From Gracilariopsis chorda (Eukaryota > Rhodophyta > Florideophyceae > Gracilariales > Gracilariaceae): a DNA stretch of 33,448 bases. This document shows positions 9,949 through 20,040 of this stretch, piece after piece. Positions within the stretch are counted from its first letter, which is position 1. Every line of letters starts with the position of its first letter. The DNA lies in assembly GCA_003194525.1 (NCBI GenBank), contig NBIV01000429.1, forward strand, positions 1 through 33,448, in the 5' to 3' direction. A model generated the notes under the pieces. It was not told where the DNA came from. It saw only the letters and a program-made list of their open reading frames with translations, and did not search any database. The position numbers and the translations under genes were made by a program.

Positions 9949-10343
9949 GGTGTGCATAACCATGGTGAGTGACATGGCACGCTTTAGTGTAGTGCCATTT
10001 TATTGGTGTGCATAATCGTGGTGTAGTGTAGCCTGCAATGCGATTGGTGCACATGACCGTTGAAAAATAGTAATTAAAACGGTCATGTGCACTGCACTGC
10101 AACGGCTCGGTTACTGTAGTGTAACGGGTGGGCTACTTTAGTCAAACGGGTAGGCTACTGTGGCGTGGAAAAGGCGCCAGGTGGAAACGTGTCGCATTAT
10201 GCGGTGCAAGATGCCTCTTGGAGCGCATAAAATGCCACGTTTCCACTTGGCAGCCTCCTTCTCGATTTTGCGGCCAATGAGTGGGCGTTAGTGACACACA
10301 GACACACAGACGGACAATCATTGTCTTTAGTAAGGGGGGATGG
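9949..10343. repeat. Diverged, truncated edge unit of the satellite
   Basis: It carries the last minisatellite monomers, the GTGCACATGAC inverted repeat (10047-10092) and a single copy of the segment that is duplicated as 87 bp in the other units. The 76-nt hairpin (10176-10251) is retained base for base as in units 1 and 2 although the flanks have diverged. Homology stops after TTAGTAAGGGGGGA. It may preserve the state before the 87-bp duplication. Confidence 0.8.
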
Positions 10344-10524
10344 GGGGACTCGGCATATGATTTGCACTGGCTCGTGCGCCAACTAATATTCCATATGGAT
10401 AAGCCTGGTTACCCGTAACTGCCAACCTGGTATGAAGCGACGTCAGAGACTTAGGCGAAAACTGCACCTTGGACCACCGAATCCTCCCACCACACGACCA
10501 GTAGCTGGAACAGACAAAAGTAGT

Positions 10525-10965
10525 CTAGATAGTCATCCGACATATACCTCGAGCGTCCGGATCGCTGCTAAACACGGTCACACCATCCAATCCGTCCTTC
10601 ATAAACGCCAAAAATATCAACAAGGCCCACTCTGCATAGACTATCTGAAACACCAGATCGCAAAGCTGTCCTTGGTTGAGAATCTCCAAATTGTGATACG
10701 CCAGAACGGGCGCAGTCGGAACTGCAAGATTGTAGGTCACCTCATAATTCTTCTGCCCTTGACCAATCGAGAAGTATAACCTCACGCGGTCACTGCCCGT
10801 CAGGTCGTGGAACGTCACTTTATGTCAGCAGCAATAGTACCCAGAAGATGACGAGATTTGACCATCAAGGACACTATTGTCACCGCAATGGGCGCGCATA
10901 AGCCTGTACAAGCATTCTAAGGTAGGCTTGAACGTTCTAAGTTCGAGCATATTATACCGAGTGGG
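10525..10965 (-). pseudogene. Unrecognised protein-coding exon with one in-frame TGA
   Basis: The minus strand is open from 10965 to the stop just after 10525, except for one TGA at 10819-10821. The part before it includes TRYNMLELRTFKPTLECLY; the part after it includes VRLYFSIGQGQKNYEVTYNL and a hydrophobic stretch AEWALLIFLAF. I do not recognise the family. It joins in frame to the exon at 11057-11287 through a candidate 91-nt intron with GTAAGT at the 5' end and CCCCTCAG at the 3' end. The TGA could be a nonsense mutation, part of an unseen intron, or a sequencing error. An opposite-strand ORF of 115 codons (10432-10779) overlaps and is less convincing because it has no splice context. Confidence 0.4.
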
Positions 10966-11056
10966 CTGAGGGGTGTAGTACGAGTCCTTCTTCATCGGAG
11001 GCAACTGGCGATGCAGAGGAGGAGCGTATTCGACCATTTTCAGGGAGCGCACTTAC

Positions 11057-11287
11057 GGCATATCGCAGCTAAATGATCCCAACGAGCATTCCAAGAGTTC
11101 TCGTCCGTCCGTTTCGGGTTGCGTACATTGAGCTCATCGGGAGTCCATACGGGCAGGATGGGTGAGAAGTGCACAACATCGACATAGATAGTGGACAAAC
11201 GCTGGTTATCCCAGACGGACATTGGTGGTTCCTGCACTAGACGCGGGGGGGCGAAAGCGCGTTGAATACAGTGACCGAGTTGTTGGC
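11057..11287 (-). CDS. Candidate internal exon of an unrecognised spliced gene
   Basis: A 231-nt segment is bounded by TTTTTCGTTTCCAG on its 5' side and by the donor GTAAGT (plus-strand 11051-11056) on its 3' side. It is open throughout in the frame that includes PPMSVWDNQRLSTIYVDVV and FSPILPVWTPDELNV. Removing 10966-11056 as an intron continues the same frame into TRYNMLELRTF, and that agreement of splice sites and frame is the main evidence. No domain recognised. Upstream exons were not found with confidence. An ATG at 11321 in the same frame could instead start the protein without splicing. Confidence 0.45.
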
Positions 11288-11567
11288 CTGGAAACGAAAA
11301 AGTGAGCCATACTGAAGGCATTCAGATTGTTAGACTGCAAGGACGTGCGTATGTATGAACGGGAAGTGGCACGAAAACGGAACGTCTTTGTGGTGACAAT
11401 AATGATGGAGACAATACACCGAGCAGAAGCACGAAGGGAGGCAGAGTTGGCGTGACATATCCCATGGCTGCGGTATAATTGTAACACTGTATACCGAATA
11501 AAGCCCCCCCATGCCATGTGAAGCAAGATGGCACTACCCTAAGTTGCTTGTTACTGTAAAACAGGGA

Positions 11568-12170
11568 TTAAAACGTTGACATAAAATCTTTTATGAGCAT
11601 TTGGCACGTACGACCTCTTCGCTCAGTTCTCTTTGCTCTCAAAAGCGCCGCACGTGCTTTTTGCACATGATACATATCGTCAATGACCAGATGCCATACT
11701 GAAATCGTCTCCTTTTGTGGAAAATGGAAAACAATATCAGGCTCGGATGGCAGAAGAGTAACAATGATGTCATTTTCATAGCTTTCATCTATTTCTTTTT
11801 TTTCTTCTGCATGACCGTCTTCCTGCAAATTAACATCTTGTAGTGCGTTTTCAACCAATGTCTCTTTAATTTCTGTATCATCGTCGATAGTATGCCTCCA
11901 TTCAATGTCGTCTTCCTCAGCCCTGTCATGCAGTTGCTCCTTAACAGGGTAACTTTGAACGGCAACGCTGAGCTTTGAAAAGGCTTTAACGTATGCTGCT
12001 ACAGTGTTATTAATTTCTTGGCCTCGCAATAATTTCCCGTCACCCAAGCTGATAGGAGCAGCGTAGGGCGCTGGCAATAAATTCGATACAGCATAGAGCA
12101 ATGGCTGCCACACTGACCTTTTCCTAACTCTGCAGCACCATGTGACAAATGTCAACCAAATGCAGATCAA
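11568..12170 (-). CDS. Hypothetical 200-residue acidic protein
   Basis: An ORF opens with ATG at 12170. The N-terminal 50 residues are hydrophobic and basic (WLTFVTWCC, then RVRKRS). The middle, about residues 100-150, is strongly acidic (EEDDIEW, DDDTEIKETL, EEKKEIDESYEND). The C-terminus is basic (RAKRTERRGR). No catalytic motif or known family recognised. It is the longest ORF between the satellite and the retroelements, and its composition is unlike the opposite-strand T-rich ORFs, but there is no splice or poly(A) evidence to confirm it. It might be an exon of the same minus-strand gene as 10525-11287. Confidence 0.35.
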   Translation of the reverse strand: MICIWLTFVTWCCRVRKRSVWQPLLYAVSNLLPAPYAAPISLGDGKLLRGQEINNTVAAYVKAFSKLSVAVQSYPVKEQLHDRAEEDDIEWRHTIDDDTEIKETLVENALQDVNLQEDGHAEEKKEIDESYENDIIVTLLPSEPDIVFHFPQKETISVWHLVIDDMYHVQKARAALLRAKRTERRGRTCQMLIKDFMSTF

Positions 12171-14288
12171 ACCCGTCTCTCAAACCACGCATTCCACGCT
12201 TTGCGACTGATTCAATTATTTTCTTTTGGATTTCTTCTAAATCTATCAAAATCTCGTGAAGCAGTAGTTTCCTGTATATCTTCTAAAAAGCAGCAATTAT
12301 ACCCAGATTCATTATCTGATCAATCGACGTGTAATTTAGAGGTAGTATTTATTTCTTTACCTTTTGATTGTAAGCACTTTGTGGTGTGCTTTGCCGTTTT
12401 TGTGACGGTTAAAATGATGATGCGATTCAAATCAGCGCTTATAGATAACACAGTAAGGCGGAGTACGTTTGCCCTGCACGCGGTTGCGATGTGTTTTAGA
12501 CTGACAGTGGCCAAAAAAAGGTTCTTGCACTGCTGTATTGATTTTTGCACAACGTGCAGAAGCGTTTGGCACTTGCCACGTGCGTGGTCTCCTTTTTCGA
12601 TTGTAATTGGTCAACCAAAGGCTTACCGTTTTTCCTGCAGAGCTTCTATATGCCACTGATGCTGGGCTACACTAGCACTTGTGCGTGTTGGCGGCGGCGG
12701 GAAATTGGTACTTCTTCGGCTTCAGTTTCAATGACACTTGGCGGGTTGCGGCTGGGTAAAGTTGAGTGGTAGACCGTTTCTGATTCATTGTCTACCTCTG
12801 AAGTGCTTAAAAGTTTCAGGATGCACAGTTTCAGTGGCGTAGTTGGCGGCGCTGGGAGTACAGCAATGTGCTGACGATGCGGGGAGGGTGGATGCTATAC
12901 GGTTTACCTAGAATAGGCTGAATTATTAATGAACACAGTGCCTGGCTTTCTACGAGCCACTCTATTTATATGCTGATTAGGAACTAAACGAATATATATT
13001 AGAAAAAATGTGTGGTTAGTAATTAAGTCTTATACTTATTGGCTCACAACGCATCATCAGTACCAATAAAATTCTTCAATTCTTTAAATGTCGAATGAAT
13101 TAGTTGTACACGGTAAAAACAGACGTCATCCTACAAAATGGTCTATGTCGTGAAATAATACGTTAAAAAAAGGCAACCTGTAGTGATAGCTAGAGAAGGC
13201 CCAAAAACGAAGGTTTTTTGCTTAGAAAAGTGAAGTTGATGATGTAAAACGGGTTGAGGACTAGACTAGAGGCGAATACCGAGCTCTGTCTGTATTGCAA
13301 AACCCGGGAATGGGTAACACTCGAGGATGTCCGAGGTTCTGCCCTCGTGCGAAGTAGACTCAGCGGTTGAGCCCTTCGTCTACCCAGTTGTCGGGTGTAA
13401 AACCGAAAGTAGTTAGGAAATACCACAGAGGTAAAGAGGAACGTTAAAACCGGGAAGCGATGGAACAAGTCTACGGTGGACCAGTGTGAACCCAGAAAAG
13501 GGGGATTTCTACAGATAAAACGGAACCAACCGATGGGTAGTGCGGAAAGCGAGAACAGACCCGATTTTGGGGGCGATAGAAACAAGGAACCACAAAAAAA
13601 CTAAATAAAGGGTCGGGATCTGTAACACAGAAAAAATAAAAGTCACAAGACAATTAGTGAACACAGAATATCTCTAGTCATACCGAGTGGGTAGATAGTA
13701 CAAACTAACTGCAGTGACTCTCCGAGTGGAGTAGTGCATGCTGCAAAAGCAATACAATCCATAGCCGGACTCTTTAGTGCTTATGTGTGATCGAAGACTC
13801 CGGTTGACTTTAATTAGTGCTCGCCACAGTGAGGTCGCGTTCACCTAAGTAGATACACTACAGAAATAAAAATTAATAATTAACTAAAATAATGCACATC
13901 TCCTGAGGTCCACAACGTGGCTAGACCAGTTTCAGGCACCCTTAGGGGTCGCCCCAAATAAAAAATAACATTACAGCATGGCGCTGTAGCACACGCACAC
14001 ACGCGTCCATCATTCTGCAATCCACTTCAAATGGCTACCTTCCTACGTGAACTTGCATACACTGAACCATCCACTTGGTACCACACCACGTTTATTTAAC
14101 TAATATACCGTAGAGCCATTGCGGCGACCACGTCATACTCTTATGAGTCGCATCCCCACGGATATTCACGCAAACGCATTGCTACACACTGTCCCCTCCT
14201 TTTATACTTCGAGAGAAAGACACTAGTCATCGTTCTTAGTAGTTAGAGTTGTAACATGCTCGCAAACAAAAAACGGCATTTTAAGCAT
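12171..14288. other. Non-coding, AT-leaning stretch
   Basis: I see no convincing gene. ORFs at 12201-12659 (+) and 13190-13653 (-) are low-complexity F/S/L-rich readings without start or splice context. On the minus strand near 12430-12600 a CTLC, GHC and YC cysteine pattern with a run of seven Ts recalls a decayed zinc ribbon, but this is too weak to name. Confidence 0.5.
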
Positions 14289-14359
14289 CCATCTCACCAT
14301 CCTTGGGGATGGTGAGAAGGCAGGACGCTTTCTCACCATCTACAAGGATGGTGAGATGG
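14289..14359. other. 71-bp snap-back element with four alternating inverted arms
   Basis: CCATCTCACCATCCTTG (14289-14305) pairs perfectly over 17 bp with CAAGGATGGTGAGATGG (14343-14359). Inside, GATGGTGAGAA (14308-14318) pairs over 11 bp with TTCTCACCATC (14330-14340). A 2x2 mismatch separates the stems and the loop has 11 nt. The arms also pair locally (CTCACCATCC-TTGG-GGATGGTGAG, and CTCACCATC-N6-GATGGTGAG), so one long or two short hairpins can form. A further small stem TTCTCA-CCGTA-TGAGAA follows near 14380. Confidence 0.85.
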
Positions 14360-15061
14360 TCCACTACATGTCCCTCGTTCTCACCGTATGAGAAGGACAG
14401 TGAGAGGAGATTTGTCCCTACAGTCTAGTGCCTTGTTCTGGTCGACGCTAGAGACAGTTTGCTATCTCATAGAACTATCCTGCACGGTAAACCACTGAAC
14501 AAGTGGCGAAAGTTATTTCGGAACGTTGGGCTAAATATGCGTCCAGATAGACTTACGAACCGCAATGAGGTTTTGTTCAGGCCGAATACGTATGGTGAAA
14601 CGTTTGTAGCAACTGAATCACATCTTGAGGTTGTAATTCTGGTAGAGAGCCGCTTACAAGCCGATCACAAAGAAGCAGTGCTGGGCTTAATGTTGGCCAA
14701 TAAAGAAAAGAAACCATAATAACCACAAGGCATGCGTAGAATGTCAGTTTCGAATGGTCAAGTATGTCAATACCACCGCTTGTTAGTTGTTCAATAGGAT
14801 AAAAAATGATGATTTCGTCAAAACTGTCCGACGATACACCAGATTTTATTGCAAACCTATGATTTCTGTTTGAAATGAATAAAAACCACCCCATCTCAAC
14901 GGCCGCTTATGGTATGCTGATATTTCCGGAAACAAAGAAACCACAAGGCAGATTCTATCGATGCATGTTATGGCTCAGCCTGTGCTGATACACCTTGTAC
15001 AGCTCACAAAAGTGTCTCTAGCTATCTCCATCGCCGACAAGGCGTCAAGAAAAACCAAATT
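14360..15061. other. No supported gene
   Basis: Two weak overlapping ORFs (14459-14719 plus, 14577-14894 minus) have no recognisable domain. The segment leads into the decayed retrotransposon and could include its unrecognised long terminal repeat or leader. Confidence 0.4.
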
Positions 15062-15328
15062 TTGGCCTCCCCTGCACGAAGCAGAAAGGAGGGAGAGGGG
15101 AAACATGCTTCCAGTTCAACCTCGCCACGATCACCGACACACCAATGCTCACACGCTCAGAAGCGTTCACGCGAAACAGCACCTGCGGACTCCCGCAAGC
15201 CATTCTTTGGGATCCGTGCGCAAGTTCCGCCGATATTTAGGGGCTCAGCCTAAGGATGCTCTTCGCATTCAACTGATTTACCTCCCTTTGGTTCCACAAA
15301 ACATTTACAAGAATGGTGTCGCAATGTT

Positions 15329-16528
15329 TTGAGATGGGTTAACAAAATTTTTGCGGCCGCTCGAAAGAGTAATGACCGTCACTACAAAACCATGCTCGCA
15401 ACACTTGGTCTTCAACCTTTTTCCTGGGCTCTACCACGAGCTCAAAATTCAATTGTTGATGAGGCCCAATCAAAAAGATCTACTGACTGCAAGCAAGATG
15501 ATAAATTGGAAGCCTTTTGCCAGATAATGGAACTAGTTGCGGTGGGCCCTCCAATTTCTGTTCTTTCCCGCCTCATTATGCCCTTCAACAGAGTGACGAA
15601 GTGCCACCGTTGGAAAGACGAACCTTTCTCAAGCTTTGTATCGCGCTTCTGAGGCCTTGCTGCATATTATCTGATGGATTGTGGTCTTTCATCGTCTTCG
15701 AAAGTCGGTTAAGTCTTGGCAATAACACTGCTCAACAACATTTTGCTAAGCTAGGAGACTTTGATAAATGCAAAGTTGCACCTTATTGCTCTGGCACAGG
15801 CGAGATCAAGACGTGAAGATGCCATTGGAGGCCATCCACAAGGACTGAACTATGGCGAGATCCAGAAAATGTCGGAAGAGCTCGAAGTGATGCTCGAAAA
15901 GCCCCACTTGCTACTCAAGAAGAAGCATGGGCATCGTTTGAAAATGTCGGAGCTCTTCTTCAAGAAGAGAAGGATTCCTGAAGTATCTGAGAAGCGTAGA
16001 AAGGCTTTAGAGACTAAGAGTGGGGTTGCATCTCCATCCATCGACAAAAAGATCTTGCAGCCCATTCCTCGCTGTCGATTGAACTTGGATAATGTCGTAA
16101 CAGTTATGAAAGACCTCTCGTGTACTCCTAGAAGCTCGGCGCCTCACTATCCTAGGGCAGATCTAGAGAAAAAAGTGGGACGGAAGGTCCAGACTGCTCT
16201 CCTCGCCATGTGCTAATCCCAGAACAGTATTCTCTCTCGCCTTGGATCTCGTCCACCAACTCAAGTCTCAGCTTCACCTCCGATATCCCGACCAAGGAAG
16301 AGGAAATCAACTGGGACTAAATCAAACTGTCAGAGCGGAGCAACCTTCTGCTTCGATTGTGGGGATCCAAATCACCTCTCAGGTAGTGAAGAATGCCAGT
16401 CGCTCTCCTTCATCAATAATAAGAGAAAGGTAGAGAAGAAGGAGTCGGTACAGAGCTCGAAGCGTTCATTCCGATCTAGGAGTAATCTTGAGAAGAGGGA
16501 TCACTCCACAAAGAAAGAGGTGTGGTGA
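15329..16528 (+). pseudogene. gag: Gag-like polyprotein of the decayed LTR retrotransposon
   Basis: One frame is read from 15329 to TGA at 16526-16528, with in-frame stops at 15650 (TGA), near 15707 (TAA), near 15743 (TAG) and 16214 (TAA). The translation around these stops remains coherent (RF, stop, GLAAYYLMDCG, then VLAITLLNN, then LINAKLHLIALAQARSRRED), which indicates nonsense mutation of a once-open ORF rather than chance. Near 16349-16396 it has CFDCGDPNHLSGSEEC, a zinc knuckle with two extra residues before the last cysteine compared with CX2CX4HX4C. The tail is Lys/Arg/Ser-rich, as expected for a nucleic-acid-binding nucleocapsid region. An upstream segment in the same frame (15062-15253) is Pro/Ser-rich and may be the N-terminus. 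Confidence 0.65.
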
Positions 16529-16639
16529 AAGCCAATTTTTGGTCTGAAGCAGGTCTATACGAGCGCAAGCATGCCAATAAACTTGGGTTTGGGCGCCGTC
16601 TGAATTGCTAAAAGGAAGCAGTGATCCAAGTCAAATCAT

Positions 16640-16930
16640 AAACGTCGGCTTCTCACGAAGTGTAGGCGGAATCAACTTAGCTGCAGCACTATCTATCGCT
16701 ATGGGCATCAAGTTCGATATTCAGGATTTGGAATGTAAACCTTTTTAAAAAGGATTTGGACCAGATTTCATCGACCCAAAGGTTGTGTTTACTACTTGGA
16801 AACAGCTGCTCAAGTCACTAAGTGACGAAAAAGTCGTCTACAAGTTTTATCTCATTAAAGGCGATGATCCTTTGTTACTCGGAAATGACGTTGTTTCCAA
16901 GTCGAACATACTTCGTTCCAAAAAAAACAA
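16640..16930 (+). pseudogene. Protease-like segment of the decayed LTR retrotransposon
   Basis: After gag, one frame gives NLAAALSIAMGIKFDIQDLE and later KVVYKFYLIKGDDPLLLGND, resembling the end of a retroviral-type aspartic protease, where a hydrophobic strand and ILGxD follow the active site. The active-site DTG or DSG is not visible, and a TAA follows the first part. The reading continues until an A-rich run at 16920-16928, where the frame changes to that of integrase. Assignment rests mainly on position between zinc knuckle and integrase. Confidence 0.4.
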
Positions 16931-18022
16931 TTGATGATTCTATCGACTGTAAGTGTTTCCAAGACAAAAGTAACACTCCGTACTTACATTCTAGGAGAAG
17001 AAAATGACAGACGTACGCATTTGTTTGTAATCCCTGCAGTGATCAAATCCTTCACACCCTTTCTATGCTTCGAATCATTCCCTCATTCCTCAAGTTTTCA
17101 GAAGAGCTCGCGGAGAACTCAAAAAGCTAATCAAATGGATCCAAAGAGAGCTCGTCGGTTTACTACGAAGCTTCACGTTCTTTCTCACCTTATTTTTCGT
17201 GATACGAAGAAAATCTGCCGCAGAACAAACATTCCAAACGACACCCTTGCGAAAGAATTTGGGAAGGCTCATGGAAACTACGTCTCATGAAAAAGGTCAG
17301 GGAGACCTTTGCACTCTCGGATAATTTCATTTAGTCGTCTCTCCGATGAGTTCATCGAGCATCTACAAGTAGACGTCCTCTGTATAAGAGAGCTTCGAAC
17401 CCTGCCTATCATTCATGTGAATGATGTGGCGACAGTACTTTTAGTGACTGTTCTCATGACGTCGAGGGATATGACTGATTGTGCTCGCATGATCAAATTA
17501 CAATAGATTCAAAAGTATATACCGGCGCTTAAGTTCTATTCAGACCCCGAGTTCCACAATCAAACCATCAACACGATGTGTGCCGAAAAGAACATAGCTT
17601 TCGACCCCCGGCCTGCTCGAAGGCACAAAAAGATTGGAAGCGTCGAGTCAGACAACGGTACCATTTGGACACTCGTTAAAACCCTTCTATTCGATAAGAC
17701 TCATGTTCAGGATACCAGGAATTCATATCAGATCCACTTCAAAATCTCATCAAAGGCAACCATTCTCAAGAATGTAATGTACGGGAGCAAGTCGCGAAGC
17801 AGCTTTGAGCTTGCGCATGGGTACACCCCGTCGAGCGTACGGACTCCAAAGCGCATGCTACCAGAAGAATTGCTGTCTTCTTACCACAAACAAGTTTTTC
17901 GTCGAGCATTCCATATTATGCTCAGATCGTTTCTTTTGTATCTAGATCCTTGCAGCCGCAGAACCACCAGACCGATCAATTCTCCTGAAAGATTGCTTGC
18001 AACTCCCTTTTCCCAATTTTAG
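16931..18022 (+). pseudogene. Retrotransposon integrase with two in-frame stops
   Basis: A single frame is broken only by TGA at 17288-17290 and TAG at 17504-17506. The N-terminal part has a histidine/cysteine pattern (LHVLSHL, then KKICRR). The catalytic core has the first aspartate in EHLQVDVL, the second in YSDPEFHNQ and the glutamate in IGSVESDNGTI, spaced as in the DDE core of retroviral-type integrases, with RPARRHKK preceding the glutamate. The TAG lies where a W would fit (LQ, stop, IQKYI). It would have inserted the cDNA into the genome; here it is a pseudogene, little diverged otherwise. Confidence 0.75.
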
Positions 18023-20040
18023 CTCTCTGCTCCATATTGCTGACTCATTCGGCCTGCACTAAACCATTACAACCCTGCATGAATGCAGACAATATCGATT
18101 GCACCATAGGTTATCTTGAATTCCTGCTTCATTCTAGGCTGGAGAATGTTCTGCTGTGTTATGGGTCCCAAGCTCCTCAAATCTTGCCGACCCTTTGACA
18201 AAAGAGATTGGCAAATCATTTTCTTATCTCAACCAAACTATGGTCAATGGTAACATAGTTCAGGAAATAACGTCCCAGCTGGACAGCAAAATGAAACCTT
18301 GGACATCAAACGAGTAAATATCTTCAGAACTTCCTCGCTGAATTCGATCCTCGATGATGTTTTTCCTCACGACGACGGTTTTCTGAACGCTTTCCACGCC
18401 TAGTGGTGGTCATACCAACTCTCGTGGTTCGTGTGAAACGCAACAAACGAACGTCAGATATGTGGCTCCGTTGGCGCTACTCTCCAATACAGCACTCTAA
18501 GCTCTCCGTCAACTTTATCACGAACGTTTCCAGTGGATCAGTGATCAAGTTATTCTCTCCATCCATGCAGATAGCATCACTGAATCCATTCACGGCCTGG
18601 ATCTTCATAAGAAAAACGGAATCTGTGTCCAGAAAGGAATCAATATGAAAACCGATAACTAGACGACCATTTCCATCCTTCACGTTCTCTGCATGTATCA
18701 CTGTCACCTTTTCCTCGAGGAACGGTTCCACATCCTAAGGTTCTTAACACTTGCTTTTGCCTTCCCCCTCTCCTGACTGGCATACTGTCGAACTCGATGG
18801 CTCTCTTGGAAACGTAACCCATCAATCTTATCGAGGGAAGCTTCATCAACTTCTACATCGCGCTTCAGCATATCCATCAAATAATCCAAATAACATTGCG
18901 CCCTTTCATATCCAATCATAAGAAAAGCGCATTACAGAGTGACGCTTCGATACAAAAAACTGTGAAATCTCGGAAACGAACGACGGAACTCCCAATGTGA
19001 ACACTTTGGATTCCGGTCGAAGCACTACGTCCCTTTGCGTGAAGCAGGTTGAGACTCCTCCTAGGATAAGCATGTCCAAAAAAAGATCTTGTTCTAATTT
19101 GTATCGTATCTTCCGCTTTCTTCGTAGTGAAAATCTGCAGTGCTGAAATACCATGTTCCATTGATTTGACGTTTCCACATCTCTTCCGCGTCTCTGCCTT
19201 CACCATCATAACGAATGCAGAATATATATGTTAGATTTAGTTACTATTTACTTTTGTTTGAATACTACTGGCTCCAGCATCAGTTTTAACGTGTCTACTC
19301 TTCTTATTTTTATTATAATCCATATTTTGAAGAGATAGATTACCTATTTGACATGTCTACCTGGCTTCAGAGTCGAGTTGTCATCCTTGTGATATGCTGT
19401 CAATATGGCACGACAACATGCCTATGTCAGAGAAGTTCGGGCCGAACACATGGACAAAGTTGGCTCTGAAGTACATGTCACTAACTACATACAACGTTGG
19501 CAAACAACTCACACGATACAAAAACGACGAAACGGTCATGAAGGATTCCCGCGAGATCCGTGCTAGTTCGTCAAGGGCACCCTAGGTTGATGCCAGATAA
19601 TCAAGACCTTTTCTGTTGATGATCTTTGCAAATTCATAGAACACGTCATCAGCGCTGGAAAATTCGCCAAGTTATCAAACGAATAGATCGAAAACTGAAC
19701 TCTATAAGCAACCTAGATACGTGGATCAATGTGGAGACCAAGCATAATGGCTTTACACTCAGGCACTTTCTCATCAACCAGTAATACTGATAGAAATATG
19801 ATATACCATATACATAAACCCCAATGGATGCTCCGAGATTCAACTAGAATCATGAAAATCTTCCAACCTTTCAACCATTGTGAATCAGTTGTTAACAGCA
19901 TACAGACTAACAATCGACATCATGCCCGTGCCATGTTCCAAAGCATAGTTCAAATCATTGGAAGTCCTCTGTACTGCACTAGGCTTAGCCATTTTGTAAA
20001 GACCGGAGCCTTAGCCCTTACGGTGCAGCCAAAATTTTAA
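18023..20040. other. Retroelement debris in both orientations
   Basis: There is no intact ORF. The minus strand at 18477-18731 reads well (GFHIDSFLDTDSVFLMKIQA, then DGENNLITDPLETFV), with related minus-strand pieces to 19209 in other frames. The plus strand at 19394-19585 (TWTKLALKYMSL) and 19690-20040 has short coherent stretches. These look like parts of one or more retroelements, perhaps with an inversion. No diagnostic motif lets me name them. Confidence 0.35.

Larger units (their letters stand above)
1..10343. repeat. Tandem satellite array, about 2.49-kb unit, four units plus a truncated edge unit
   Basis: The sequence from base 1 recurs at 2490, 4971 and 7460, so the period is 2489, 2481 and 2489 bases. 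Units are near identical, with scattered substitutions and one-base indels. The array runs off the left edge of the window. On the right, similarity falls off inside the fourth unit after about 9640, and a diverged fifth unit ends near 10343, just after the shared TTAGTAAGGGGGGA. Each unit contains, left to right, a minisatellite block, a 12-bp inverted repeat, an 87-bp duplication ending in a long hairpin, a purine tract, a minus-strand Helitron helicase exon, a 99-bp duplication and a 15-bp minisatellite. ORFs that recur in every unit are mostly by-products of 3n-length repeats, not genes. Higher divergence of the edge unit is usual for satellites homogenised by unequal exchange. Confidence 0.97.
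15062..18022 (+). mobile_element. Decayed LTR retrotransposon, gag-protease-integrase, copia-like order
   Basis: Most of the element reads in one frame, interrupted by single nonsense codons: a gag-like region 15329-16528 ending in a zinc knuckle, a protease-like segment in another frame near 16640-16930, and integrase 16931-18022. Integrase directly after protease, with no reverse transcriptase between, is the Ty1/copia order. The alternative is a gypsy element that lost RT. No RT motif is seen downstream, and no paired long terminal repeats were identified. Confidence 0.7.

Noticed and set aside
1..10343. CRISPR array or ribosomal spacer
   Set aside because: Repeats are long, directly abutting and lack unique spacers. 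No rRNA sequence is present.
12430..12600. Minus-strand cysteine pattern resembling a piggyBac zinc ribbon
   Set aside because: Needs a frameshift at a T7 run, and no transposase core lies upstream; too weak to annotate.
12201..12659. 152-codon plus-strand ORF
   Set aside because: Starts at TTG, is rich in F, S, C and V, and has no domain or splice evidence; probably the reverse of A-rich DNA.
13330..13400. tRNA-like TAGACTCAGCGG at about 13356
   Set aside because: No box B at a suitable distance and no cloverleaf pairing.
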